64,000 bases of DNA, taken from assembly GCA_964529975.1 (NCBI GenBank), contig CAZGXW010000003.1, positions 1-64,000 of the forward strand. Direction: 5' to 3'. A program made the translations under genes and the position numbers. Under the pieces are notes generated by a model, which made no database searches, had not been told where the DNA came from, and saw only the letters and a program-made list of their open reading frames with translations. The stretch is from JADFMN01 sp964529975 (lineage in GTDB: Bacteria > Armatimonadota > Fimbriimonadia > Fimbriimonadales > Fimbriimonadaceae). This document shows positions 51,223-58,916 of this stretch, one piece after another (position 1 is the stretch's first letter; the number at the start of each line of letters is the position of its first letter).

Positions 51223-52254
51223 ATGCGCCTACCCGAAGTCTCGCTCAATGATCCCGTCAATCGCGAATCCAGCACACCTGGCGGGACGCCGGTGCCCGGC
51301 GCGCCTGGCGCACCCCTTGAAGGGCTAGAGACCGACCCTAAAGGCGTCTCTGTCGTCTTGGAGCCGAAGCCCAAGCGGATCCTCGTTGTCGGAGGGCACG
51401 GGATGCTCGGCTCTGACCTGGTCGTCGAACTGCAGTCGCGCAAGTGGACCGTGACCGCGCCGACGATCAAGGAACTCGATGTCACGCGCAAGGACCACAT
51501 GGAGAAGTTGCGGGTGCGCGACTTCGGCAACCTGGACTGGGTCGTCAACTGCGCCGCCTACACCCAGGTCGACAAGGCCGAGGACGAGTTCTTCGTGGCG
51601 CACCAGGTCAATGGGGTCGCCCCCGGCGCGCTCGCCTTCATTTGCGCCAAGAACGACTGGAGGTTTCTGCACGTCTCCACAGACTTTGTGTTCGACGGAC
51701 GCGCCAATTCGCCGTACACCGAGGAACACATCACCGCGCCGCTAGGTAAGTACGGAGTCTCAAAACTGATGGGCGAGCAGAACGCCCTGAATGAACTGCC
51801 ATCGACCGTCGTCGCCCGGACCGCGTGGCTCTTTGGCCCCAACGGACCGAACTTTCCTCGGACGATCATCAAGGCGTGGCTAGAAGGGAAGCCTCTCAAA
51901 GTCGTCAACGACCAGACCGGCTCGCCAACTTACACGGCGGACCTTGCGCGCGTCCTGGGCGATCTCGTCGCGTGCGACGCGCCAGGCGGGGTCGTCCACA
52001 CGGCCGGTCCAGACGCGATGACGTGGCACGAACTCGCCGTCTTGGCCCTGGAGACTTATCGAGACGCTGTGCTCGGTTCTCCTCGTCCCATCGACGTCGA
52101 GCCTGTTCCGACGAGCGCATGGCCGACTAAAGCGGAGCGCCCAAAGTACAGCGTGCTCTCCTTTGACAAGGCCCTCGGACTCGGAATCCAACCGATGCGA
52201 TCGACTCCTGCGGCGCTGCTCGACTTCTGTATCCGATTGCCGAAGGCTCTTTAA
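51223..52254 (+). CDS. dTDP-4-dehydrorhamnose reductase-like protein (RmlD family)
   Basis: NAD(P)-dependent reductase of the extended short-chain type, 343 residues. The nucleotide fold is ILVVGGHGMLGSDLV and the catalytic Tyr and Lys are in YGVSKLMGEQ. VNCAAYTQVDKAEDE and VSTDFVFDG are RmlD-like. It probably makes dTDP-rhamnose, though RmlABC are not nearby. A 45-residue Pro/Gly-rich N-terminal extension precedes the fold; a TTG start near 51358 would remove it. Confidence 0.87.
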   Translation: MRLPEVSLNDPVNRESSTPGGTPVPGAPGAPLEGLETDPKGVSVVLEPKPKRILVVGGHGMLGSDLVVELQSRKWTVTAPTIKELDVTRKDHMEKLRVRDFGNLDWVVNCAAYTQVDKAEDEFFVAHQVNGVAPGALAFICAKNDWRFLHVSTDFVFDGRANSPYTEEHITAPLGKYGVSKLMGEQNALNELPSTVVARTAWLFGPNGPNFPRTIIKAWLEGKPLKVVNDQTGSPTYTADLARVLGDLVACDAPGGVVHTAGPDAMTWHELAVLALETYRDAVLGSPRPIDVEPVPTSAWPTKAERPKYSVLSFDKALGLGIQPMRSTPAALLDFCIRLPKAL

Positions 52255-52260
52255 ACCAAT

Positions 52261-52311
52261 CGGCCCGAAACCGTGCTCCTTCGATCCACTCAGGATAACG
52301 GTTCCGGGCCG
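52261..52311. repeat. Long-loop inverted repeat between convergent genes
   Basis: Thirteen-base arms (52261-52273 and 52299-52311) pair with one mismatch around a 25-base loop. It may act as a transcription barrier for both flanking genes, but there is no T-run. Confidence 0.4.
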
Positions 52312-52322
52312 TGGTCGCGCTG

Positions 52323-52892
52323 TCAGCCCTTCTTGGGCGTGATTACTTTGAGGTCAGAGACGTTCTTGCCTGCGTACTTGGCAGGATCCTTAGTCATAGC
52401 CGGCAGACAGCCTGCGCAGCAGATGTAGTAGCGGACGTCCTTGTAGTCGAAGTAACTCGAAGCCTTGTCGTGCGAGTCGATCTTGTCGCCCATGACGGGG
52501 CAGACCAGGCTTTCCTTCTTCGGCACAGCGCTCAGTTTCTTGGCGTCTTTGTTGAACGCTGCGAGGTTCTCGGCGCTCTCGAAATAGTAGCGCAGACCGT
52601 TGTAGTCGACAGTCGCCTTCGCCTTCTCGGCCGTGACGCGATTCTTGCTCACCGGGTCGAAGAGGAACGCGCCGATCGTGGACTTCGCGCCCTCGGCGTT
52701 CTTCTTGATCGCGCCGTTCGGGTCCTTGCCGAACGCGACGTCGCAACCGGGGCAACAGAAGGCGTAGGACGCGCCGCCGTACTGGACGGTCGGGGCGTTC
52801 TTTCCGACCTCTTCGCCCATGATCGCGCAGTGCAAGGGCTTCTCTTGGTTTGTGCCCATCGTCAGGGCCAGGGCAATCGTAGTCAAAAGCAT
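52323..52892 (-). CDS. Secreted protein with three YHS-like metal-binding modules
   Basis: Protein of 189 residues with a minimal signal (MLLTTIALALTMG). Three modules follow: LHCAIMGEEVG...YAFCCPGCDVAFGKDP, then FDPVSKNRV...LRYYFESAENLAAF without cysteines, then LVCPVMGDKI...VRYYICCAGCLPAMTKDP. Modules one and three have the CxxMG, CCxxC pattern of YHS/TRASH domains. The third closely matches the lipoprotein at 13892. Likely binds heavy metal such as copper in the envelope (inference). AGAGGAA supplies the ribosome site. Confidence 0.78.
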   Translation of the reverse strand: MLLTTIALALTMGTNQEKPLHCAIMGEEVGKNAPTVQYGGASYAFCCPGCDVAFGKDPNGAIKKNAEGAKSTIGAFLFDPVSKNRVTAEKAKATVDYNGLRYYFESAENLAAFNKDAKKLSAVPKKESLVCPVMGDKIDSHDKASSYFDYKDVRYYICCAGCLPAMTKDPAKYAGKNVSDLKVITPKKG

Positions 52893-52956
52893 CTTGGTTC
52901 CTCTGCCTGGGCAGACGTTTGGCTGCCTGGGCTGGTTCCCCGATTATGCCATGGGC

Positions 52957-53703
52957 CTATTCGGGATCGTTGAGACCGCCGAACTTGCGGTCTCGTCGCT
53001 GGAAGTCCAAGACACAGGCTACAAGTTCGTCCTCGCCGAACTCAGGCCAACTGACGTCCGTGACGACAAGTTCGGCATAGGCCCCCTGCCAGATCAGGAA
53101 GTTGCTCCAGCGCATCTCACCGGCGGTGCGGACGATCATGTCCGGGTCGGGCAGGTCCGGGGCGTACATCGCCTTGCTGAGGGCCTCCTCGGTCGCTTCG
53201 CCCTTCAGTCGCTTGATGGCGTCGACGATCTCCGCGCGACCCCCATAGTTGATCGCCAAGGTGAAGACGATTCCCTTGTTGTGCTTGGTGGACTGCACAA
53301 GGTCGTCGAGCGCAGCCTGGAGGGAAGTGGGCACCTCGTGCAACCGTCCGATCACCTTGGCGCGAACGTCGTTCTCGATCAGCCCCTTGAGTTCGTGCCT
53401 TGCCGCTTCTTCGATCAAGCGCATGAGGCCGCCGACCTCGTCCTCCGACCGCCGCCAGTTCTCGCTCGAGAATGCGTACACGGTCAGGTACTTGACGCCG
53501 AGTTTGCTTGCAGCGAGGAGGACGTTCTTGAGGGTCTTGTAACCTTCGCGGTGGCCGACGAGCCGCATCATCCCGCGAGACTTGGCCCAGCGGCCGTTCC
53601 CGTCCATGATGATCGCCACGTGCGCGGGCAGTCGCGAAAGGTCGACGCCACGCTCTGCGGCTTTTCGTTGGACCTCGTTCAGAGAGGAGGAAGGCTGGGC
53701 CAT
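52957..53703 (-). CDS. uppS: Undecaprenyl diphosphate synthase (isoprenyl transferase)
   Basis: cis-prenyltransferase of 248 residues that makes the C55 carrier for peptidoglycan and O-antigen. Diagnostic segments are AIIMDGNGRWAKSRGM with the catalytic Asp, AFSSENWRRSEDEV, AINYGGRAEIVDA and the late IVRTAGEMRWSNFLIWQGAYAEL. The last has Ala in place of the common Ser in RTSGE. Last gene of the rpsB-tsf-pyrH-frr-uppS operon, 4 bases after frr. Confidence 0.95.
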   Translation of the reverse strand: MAQPSSSLNEVQRKAAERGVDLSRLPAHVAIIMDGNGRWAKSRGMMRLVGHREGYKTLKNVLLAASKLGVKYLTVYAFSSENWRRSEDEVGGLMRLIEEAARHELKGLIENDVRAKVIGRLHEVPTSLQAALDDLVQSTKHNKGIVFTLAINYGGRAEIVDAIKRLKGEATEEALSKAMYAPDLPDPDMIVRTAGEMRWSNFLIWQGAYAELVVTDVSWPEFGEDELVACVLDFQRRDRKFGGLNDPE

Positions 53704-53707
53704 CGGC

Positions 53708-54265
53708 CTAGATCTTCATGAGTTCTTCGTCTTTCTTGCGCTGGAGTTCGTGCGCGTGCTCGATGTACTTGTCCGTGAGCGTCTGCACTTCCTTGTCATA
53801 GCGCTTCTCGTCGTCCTCGCCCATCTCCTTGGCCTCTTTCGCCTTCTTGAGCGCGTCGAGAGCCTCGCGTCGGGCGTGCCTGATGGAAACAGCGCACTCT
53901 TCAGTCCGGTTGTGGACCTGCTTGACCAGTTCCTTTCGTCGATCCTCCGTCATCTCGGGGAAGATCAACCGGATGTTCTGTCCGTCGTTGTTGGGGTTCA
54001 CACCGAGGTCGCTTGCAAGGATGGCCCTTTCGATTACGCCGAGCATGCTCTTGTCGTAGGGCGCGAGCATGAGTTGTCGCGGCTCGGGGACGCTCACCGT
54101 CGCGACCTGGGAGACTGGCGTCTGTACGCCGTAATAGTCGACGTGGATCGGTTCGAGCACAAGCGGGTTTGCGCGCCCTGTGCGGATGCGCGCAAAGTCG
54201 TGCTGCATGGCCTCGACGGCCTTCTTCATCAAGTCTTCTGCGTGCTTTACGGCTGCATGTGTCAT
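53708..54265 (-). CDS. frr: Ribosome recycling factor
   Basis: Splits post-termination ribosomes with EF-G. It has 185 residues from the ATG at 54265. The coiled-coil start KHAEDLMKKAVEAMQHDFARIRTGRANP and IRLIFPEMTEDRRKELVKQV are diagnostic. The ATG follows the pyrH stop by one base (TGAGATG) and has GAAGG upstream; a GTG three codons earlier also exists. Confidence 0.96.
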   Translation of the reverse strand: MTHAAVKHAEDLMKKAVEAMQHDFARIRTGRANPLVLEPIHVDYYGVQTPVSQVATVSVPEPRQLMLAPYDKSMLGVIERAILASDLGVNPNNDGQNIRLIFPEMTEDRRKELVKQVHNRTEECAVSIRHARREALDALKKAKEAKEMGEDDEKRYDKEVQTLTDKYIEHAHELQRKKDEELMKI

Positions 54266-54266
54266 C

Positions 54267-54992
54267 TCATTCACCTTCGACTTTCGTTCCGACGTTCTCT
54301 CCCTTGACCGCCTTCAAGATGCTGCCCGCGCTGAGCAGGTCGAGCACCACGATCGGCAGCGAGTTCTCCTGGCACATTGTGAACGCGGTCATGTCCATCA
54401 CGGCAAGCCGCTTGCTCAGCACCTCGGAATAGCCGATCGCGTCGAACTTCACGGCGTCCTTGTGCTTCTTAGGGTCCTTGTCGTACACGCCGTCCACCTT
54501 CGTCGCCTTGATCAGCAGGTCGGCGTCGATCTCGAGCGCGCGCAGGACCGCGGCCGTGTCCGTCGTGAAGTACGGGTTCCCCGTACCCGCGGCGAGGACG
54601 ACCACAAGGCCCTTCTCCAGGTGCCGGATCGCGCGCCGACGGATGAACGGTTCGCAGACCTCGTCGATCCCGATGGCGCTCTGGACCCGTGTTTGGATGC
54701 CCAGGCGTTCGATCGCCGACTGCATGGCCAGCGCGTTCATGATCGTGCCGAGCATGCCCATGTGATCCGCGACCGTTCGGTCGAGACCGCCTTCCGCGCT
54801 GAAGGCCTCACCGCGAATGAAATTGCCGCCTCCGACCACGACCGCCACTTGTGCCCCGACGTCGTGTACCGCGACGATCTCGCGGGCGATGTAGTCGAGC
54901 GTCGCGGTGTCGAGCCCGAAGCCTGCGCCTCCGGCGAGAGCCTCGCCGGAGATCTTGAGCAGGATCCTCGGATAAGGGACGGCGTCCGCCAT
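54267..54992 (-). CDS. pyrH: UMP kinase
   Basis: Phosphorylates UMP to UDP; hexameric enzyme of 241 residues. ILLKISGEALAGG, VVVGGGNFIRGE, VVVLAAGTGNPYFTTDTAA and KATKVDGVYDKDPKKH are family segments. It starts three bases after the tsf stop. Confidence 0.97.
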   Translation of the reverse strand: MADAVPYPRILLKISGEALAGGAGFGLDTATLDYIAREIVAVHDVGAQVAVVVGGGNFIRGEAFSAEGGLDRTVADHMGMLGTIMNALAMQSAIERLGIQTRVQSAIGIDEVCEPFIRRRAIRHLEKGLVVVLAAGTGNPYFTTDTAAVLRALEIDADLLIKATKVDGVYDKDPKKHKDAVKFDAIGYSEVLSKRLAVMDMTAFTMCQENSLPIVVLDLLSAGSILKAVKGENVGTKVEGE

Positions 54993-54995
54993 CGG

Positions 54996-55865
54996 TTACT
55001 CCGCGTCGCCGCCGGCGCCGACCGCGAAGTTTGCAAAGCCGAACAGTTCGATTCCGTTCTGCTTGGCATAGTCGCCGGTCTTGGTGCCCTGGTCGGTGTA
55101 GAAGCCTTGTTCCAAAAGGACCTCCTTCTGGAAGTACTCCTTGTTCACACGCCCTTGGGCGATCTTTGCGGCCATCTCGGCGGGCTTGCCGTCGTTGATC
55201 GCGCGCTGAGTCTCGATCTCGATCTCTTTGGCAATCACGTCCTGCGGCACTTCGTCCTTCTTGAGGAAGGTCGGCTTGCCCCAGGCGGTGTGGACCGCGA
55301 CTTGGAACGCAGCCTCCGTGTTGTCGCCTGAGTAAACGACGAACGTGGCGGCCTTGCCCGTGTTCGAGTGGTTGTACACCGCGATCTTCTGGCCCGCGTC
55401 CGCCTGGGCGACGACGGCCTTTGCGATCTGGATGTTTTCGCGGATCTTCGCGACGGCCTCGGCTGCGTGCTCGGACAGGGTCTTGCCCCCGACCTTGGTG
55501 TCCGGCCCAAGGGTCTTCACCTCGCCTACGGCTGCCTCGACTTCGCCAAGGATGCCCTCGGCGAGCGACTGCACCATCGCTTTGAAGTCGTCGTTACGCG
55601 CGACGAAGTCCGTTTCGCATTCCACGACCACGCCAGCGACCTTTGTGCCGTCGGCGTTCGCCACGACCAGCGCTAGTCCTTCGCTTGTGGAACGGCCGCT
55701 CCGCTTGGCTGCGGCAGCCTGTCCCTTCTCGCGGAGCAACTGCTTCGCTTTGTCGAAGTCGCCGCCGGCCTCCACGAGGGCTGCCTTACACTCCATCATC
55801 GGCGCGTCGGTCTCGTCGCGCAGTTTCTTGACTAACTTGGCGTCGATGTTCACCTGCGTGCTCAC
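54996..55865 (-). CDS. tsf: Elongation factor Ts
   Basis: Nucleotide exchange factor for EF-Tu, 289 residues from the GTG at 55865. LVKKLRDETDAPMMECKAAL is the N-terminal UBA-type region and VVECETDFVARNDDF the core signature. The GTG overlaps the rpsB stop as GTGA. The frame is open much further upstream in a shadow of rpsB. Confidence 0.97.
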   Translation of the reverse strand: MSTQVNIDAKLVKKLRDETDAPMMECKAALVEAGGDFDKAKQLLREKGQAAAAKRSGRSTSEGLALVVANADGTKVAGVVVECETDFVARNDDFKAMVQSLAEGILGEVEAAVGEVKTLGPDTKVGGKTLSEHAAEAVAKIRENIQIAKAVVAQADAGQKIAVYNHSNTGKAATFVVYSGDNTEAAFQVAVHTAWGKPTFLKKDEVPQDVIAKEIEIETQRAINDGKPAEMAAKIAQGRVNKEYFQKEVLLEQGFYTDQGTKTGDYAKQNGIELFGFANFAVGAGGDAE

Positions 55866-56689
55866 TCCACGTCCTCCACTGAAGCGGCGAGTTCGCTCTG
55901 CTTGAACGAGCGCATGAACTCCTCCTCGACCTCGCCGAACTGCACGGCGCCCTCGTCCTCGACAGGAGCCTCCTCGCTGGCGGACTCCTCGCGGGCGATG
56001 GCGTCGGTGTAAGGCTTGACCTCGAGGATCGCGTCGCCGAACTTCTGCGTCACAAGCCGAATCGCGCGGATCGCGTCGTCGTTGCCGGGGATCACGTAGT
56101 CGGCCATCTCGGGGTCGCAGTTGGTGTCCACGATCGCGATGACCGGGATGTTCAACTTGCGAGCCTCGAGGACCGCGTGCTTCTCTTTGTTCACGTCGAC
56201 GACGAACATCGCCTGCGGGGGCTTCGACATGTTGCGGATGCCCTCGAGATAGCGGAACAGTTTCTCGCGCTCGGCGCGGCGGAGCAGCGCCTCCTTCTTG
56301 GGGAGCCGCTCGAAGTAGCCGTCCTCTTCCATGCGGTCGAGTTCGCGAAGCCGACCGATGCGCTGTTGGATCGTGTTCCAGTTGGTCAGCATGCCGCCGA
56401 GCCATCGCTCGGTGACATAGAACTGGCCGCTGCGTTGCGCGGTCTCCTTGATGGCGGCTTGCGCCTGCTTCTTGGTGCCGACGAAGAGGATCGAGCCTCC
56501 GTCATTGACCACGTTCTGGACGTAGTTGAGGGCGTCCTCGAACAGTTTGATGGTCTGGTGGAGGTCGACGATGTAGATCCCGTTGCGGGCCCCGTAGATG
56601 TATTTCTTCATCTTGGGGTTCCACCTTCGCGTCTGGTGACCGAAGTGGACGCCCGCCTCGAGCAGCTCTTTCATGCTGAGTTGAGGCAT
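55862..56689 (-). CDS. rpsB: 30S ribosomal protein S2
   Basis: Ribosomal protein of 275 residues. LLEAGVHFGHQTRRWNPKMK and YIYGARNGIYIVDLHQT are diagnostic, followed by NWNTIQQRIGRLRELDRM and VDTNCDPEMADYVIPGNDDA. The C-terminus is extended by an acidic tail of about 40 residues (SASEEAPVEDEGAVQFGEVEE). First gene of the rpsB-tsf-pyrH-frr-uppS operon; AGGAAG is its ribosome site. Confidence 0.97.
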   Translation of the reverse strand: MPQLSMKELLEAGVHFGHQTRRWNPKMKKYIYGARNGIYIVDLHQTIKLFEDALNYVQNVVNDGGSILFVGTKKQAQAAIKETAQRSGQFYVTERWLGGMLTNWNTIQQRIGRLRELDRMEEDGYFERLPKKEALLRRAEREKLFRYLEGIRNMSKPPQAMFVVDVNKEKHAVLEARKLNIPVIAIVDTNCDPEMADYVIPGNDDAIRAIRLVTQKFGDAILEVKPYTDAIAREESASEEAPVEDEGAVQFGEVEEEFMRSFKQSELAASVEDVE

Positions 56690-56802
56690 AGTGCTTCCTG
56701 GGTTTTTCCTCCGGCCTCCGCCTGACCGCCGCCTACCCTTGCGGGACCCAGTGGCGGGCTCGGGCCGTGTGAATTTGCCCCGTTTGACGAGGGCAGGCCG
56801 GG

Positions 56803-56808
56803 ATTATA
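56803..56808 (-). promoter_or_regulatory. TATAAT of the rpsB operon with a leader of about 105 bases
   Basis: TATAAT on the minus strand lies 113 bases before the rpsB ATG. The GC-rich leader is one of the few long leaders in the window and could fold into an S2-responsive structure. No good -35. Confidence 0.5.
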
Positions 56809-56857
56809 CCGACGGGCTTGGCCGGGTTCCGGGCCTGTGCCAAGATTCACAGGCCCC

Positions 56858-57466
56858 ATGCCGATCGATCCCGCCAGGTTCGAACAGTTCTTCCGCCGCA
56901 ATTCGAGCGGCGATTGGGTCTACGTCGGCTACGGCCCGGACTTCTTCGGCAGAGTGATCAGTTCATACGACCGGGACTGGCTCCTGGAAGCGCTACCGAA
57001 ACTCTGCCGCTGGAAGCGGTGGACCGTCGCGCTGTTCAGCGCTCCCCTGGTCTGGCTGTTCGCGGTCTTCATGGGTGTCGTCACGAAACTACCAGCCACC
57101 GACTACTCCTCGTTCGTGTTCCGGAACCGAGAAGTGATCGCCATGGTCGCCCTCGTTCTGCTCCTCTGTTTCCTCGGCTCGACGGCAGTCATCGCCCTGC
57201 AGCCCGTGGCCAAAGAGTTTGGAAAGGTGCTTTCCGGCAAGCCCAAGGACGAACCAGTGGGAGTAGAGAAGTTCCTGCGCAACGTCGGCGCAGTCAACGG
57301 GCCGTGGGTCACGTCGTTCCTGTTCCTCGGGTTTGGCGCGCTGGTCACGCCCGGCGCGATCGGGCCGTTCTGGCCGTACTTCCTGCCGTTCACGCTGGCG
57401 TGGGCATGGATGGCGTGGCACGCGTGGGCCGGGGCGCTTTGGAAGCCCCAGCCCGACGACTTCTAG
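56858..57466 (+). CDS. Four-helix membrane protein, unknown
   Basis: Protein of 202 residues from the ATG at 56858 (a GTG seven codons earlier is possible). Hydrophobic segments are at about 45-66, 80-103, 146-168 and 170-190. The N-terminal 40 residues (FEQFFRRNSSGDWVYVGYGPDFFGRVI) are soluble and aromatic. No family recognised. Confidence 0.65.
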   Translation: MPIDPARFEQFFRRNSSGDWVYVGYGPDFFGRVISSYDRDWLLEALPKLCRWKRWTVALFSAPLVWLFAVFMGVVTKLPATDYSSFVFRNREVIAMVALVLLLCFLGSTAVIALQPVAKEFGKVLSGKPKDEPVGVEKFLRNVGAVNGPWVTSFLFLGFGALVTPGAIGPFWPYFLPFTLAWAWMAWHAWAGALWKPQPDDF

Positions 57467-57497
57467 CTGCTGGGACGGCGAGCGTCCTCGCGAGCCG

Positions 57498-57917
57498 CTA
57501 TCCGTAGATCGAGTACGCATTCCACTCGGGGTCGAGAGAGATGCGCAGCGTCGCGAGTTGTCCGACGTGGTACGCGTCGTGGAGCACGATGAACTGTGTG
57601 GCCGCCTTCACGGCCTTCTCGCCGGGTTGCGAGACGATCGCTTCCCACGCTTTCGCGCGCTCATCCTGCATCTCCTTCAAGAGTCCCTCTGGAGTTGTGG
57701 CCTGGGGTGCGTACGTTCCCCAGTTGTGCTCCTCTCCGCGCATTTCTTTCTGGCTCGCGACATAGCACTCCGTCAGGTGGGCGACGGCCTCCTTGGGGCT
57801 CATGGTGTCGTCGCGCAGTTTCACCTCCCATTTGTCGGCTGGGAGTCCTTCGAGCACTTTGTCCACCTGGAACGCCGCGCTCTCGAGTTGGTAGGTCAGG
57901 GCTTCTTTCAGATCCAT
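57498..57917 (-). CDS. DinB-family protein
   Basis: Four-helix-bundle protein of 139 residues. Metal-binding His residues typical of DinB/YfiT proteins are in AVAHLTECYV and HDAYHVGQLATLR. The family includes thiol transferases using bacillithiol or mycothiol, but many members are uncharacterised. AGAGGA supplies the ribosome site. Confidence 0.85.
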   Translation of the reverse strand: MDLKEALTYQLESAAFQVDKVLEGLPADKWEVKLRDDTMSPKEAVAHLTECYVASQKEMRGEEHNWGTYAPQATTPEGLLKEMQDERAKAWEAIVSQPGEKAVKAATQFIVLHDAYHVGQLATLRISLDPEWNAYSIYG

Positions 57918-57966
57918 CTTGTCCTCTATCCGTTCATTCAGCCCGTGGAGGTTCCACGGTTCTGCT

Positions 57967-57972
57967 TATAAT
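57967..57972 (+). promoter_or_regulatory. TATAAT upstream of aat
   Basis: TATAAT lies 39 bases before the ATG at 58012. Here a real leader with a GAAGGTG ribosome site is present, unlike many genes in the window. Confidence 0.45.
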
Positions 57973-58011
57973 CCTTCGCGTGGCCGCAGGTTCCCCATGG
58001 GAAGGTGAAAA

Positions 58012-58626
58012 ATGAAGGGCGCCGACCTGTCGCCAGAAATGTTGTGGTCGGGCTACACCCAGGGCTACTTCCCCATGACCTTAGAAGGCGACGACGTCGA
58101 GTGGTTCTTTCCGGAGGATCGCGCGCTCCTGCCGATCGAAGGGATACGAGTCTCCACATCGCTCCGAAAGGTCATGCGCCAAGGCAAGTTTGAAGTCACC
58201 TTCGACCAGGCGTTCGAAGACGTGATGCGAGCCTGCTTCAGGCCGGAGGACAACTGGCTGAGCGAGGACTTCGTCCGAGCCTATGGCGAGGCGCACGATC
58301 AGGGGTGGGCACACTCGTGCGAGGCGTGGCACGAGGGACGCTTGGTCGGAGGCGTGTACGGACTCGCGATCGGCGGGTGCTTTTGTGCCGAGTCCATGTT
58401 CCACCGCGAAACGGACGCCGGTAAGGTGGCTCTTTCGGCGATGGTGGAGAGGTGCCGTGACCTGGGCTTCGTCTTGTTCGACGTGCAGATCATGAACCCG
58501 CACTTGGAATCGCTCGGAGCCTACGACGTGCCGCACGAGGAGTACCTCACGCTCCTGAAGAGAGCGATGGCCGTCGAAACGCCGTGGTCGGCAGCCGCTA
58601 AACCTCCGGACTCCAGGGCCACCTGA
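58012..58626 (+). CDS. aat: Leucyl/phenylalanyl-tRNA--protein transferase
   Basis: Adds Leu or Phe to N-terminal Lys/Arg of proteins, marking them for ClpS-ClpAP (N-end rule). It has 204 residues. YTQGYFPM, VEWFFPEDRALLP, NWLSEDFVRAYGEAHDQGWAHS and GGVYGLAIGGCFCAESMF are family segments, followed by FDVQIMNPHLESLGA. Confidence 0.95.
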   Translation: MKGADLSPEMLWSGYTQGYFPMTLEGDDVEWFFPEDRALLPIEGIRVSTSLRKVMRQGKFEVTFDQAFEDVMRACFRPEDNWLSEDFVRAYGEAHDQGWAHSCEAWHEGRLVGGVYGLAIGGCFCAESMFHRETDAGKVALSAMVERCRDLGFVLFDVQIMNPHLESLGAYDVPHEEYLTLLKRAMAVETPWSAAAKPPDSRAT

Positions 58627-58712
58627 CCTCTGCCCAAATCCCAGCAATTTCCACCGGACGCCCCCTCATGGCGACCCCGAAAATCTTTCCTGGAGCCCAA
58701 GGAAGGGCACAC

Positions 58713-58916
58713 ATGGCACGCAAGAACCTAAAGGTCGTCAGGCTGATCGAACCAGACCTCTGCCTGGAGTGTCGGTTCGCGCAGACCGCCGACGTCGAGA
58801 TGTCCGACGGCAGTATTCAACGGATGGTGCACTGCCGGCGGCTCGACTGCGACAACTGGGACTACTCCACCGCCGAGCCTGCCAACGACGTCCACACCGA
58901 AGACGAAGCCGCCTAG
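58713..58916 (+). CDS. Small Cys-rich protein, possible zinc binder, unknown
   Basis: Protein of 67 residues starting MARKNLKVVRLIEPDLCLEC. The start is set by GGAAGG (58701-58706). Four Cys residues form two pairs, CLEC and CRRLDC, with a His just before the second (VHCRRLDC gives a fifth Cys). The tail is acidic (EPANDVHTEDEAA). It could be a zinc ribbon. It overlaps the convergent trmFO gene by 4 bases. No named family recognised. Confidence 0.62.
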   Translation: MARKNLKVVRLIEPDLCLECRFAQTADVEMSDGSIQRMVHCRRLDCDNWDYSTAEPANDVHTEDEAA

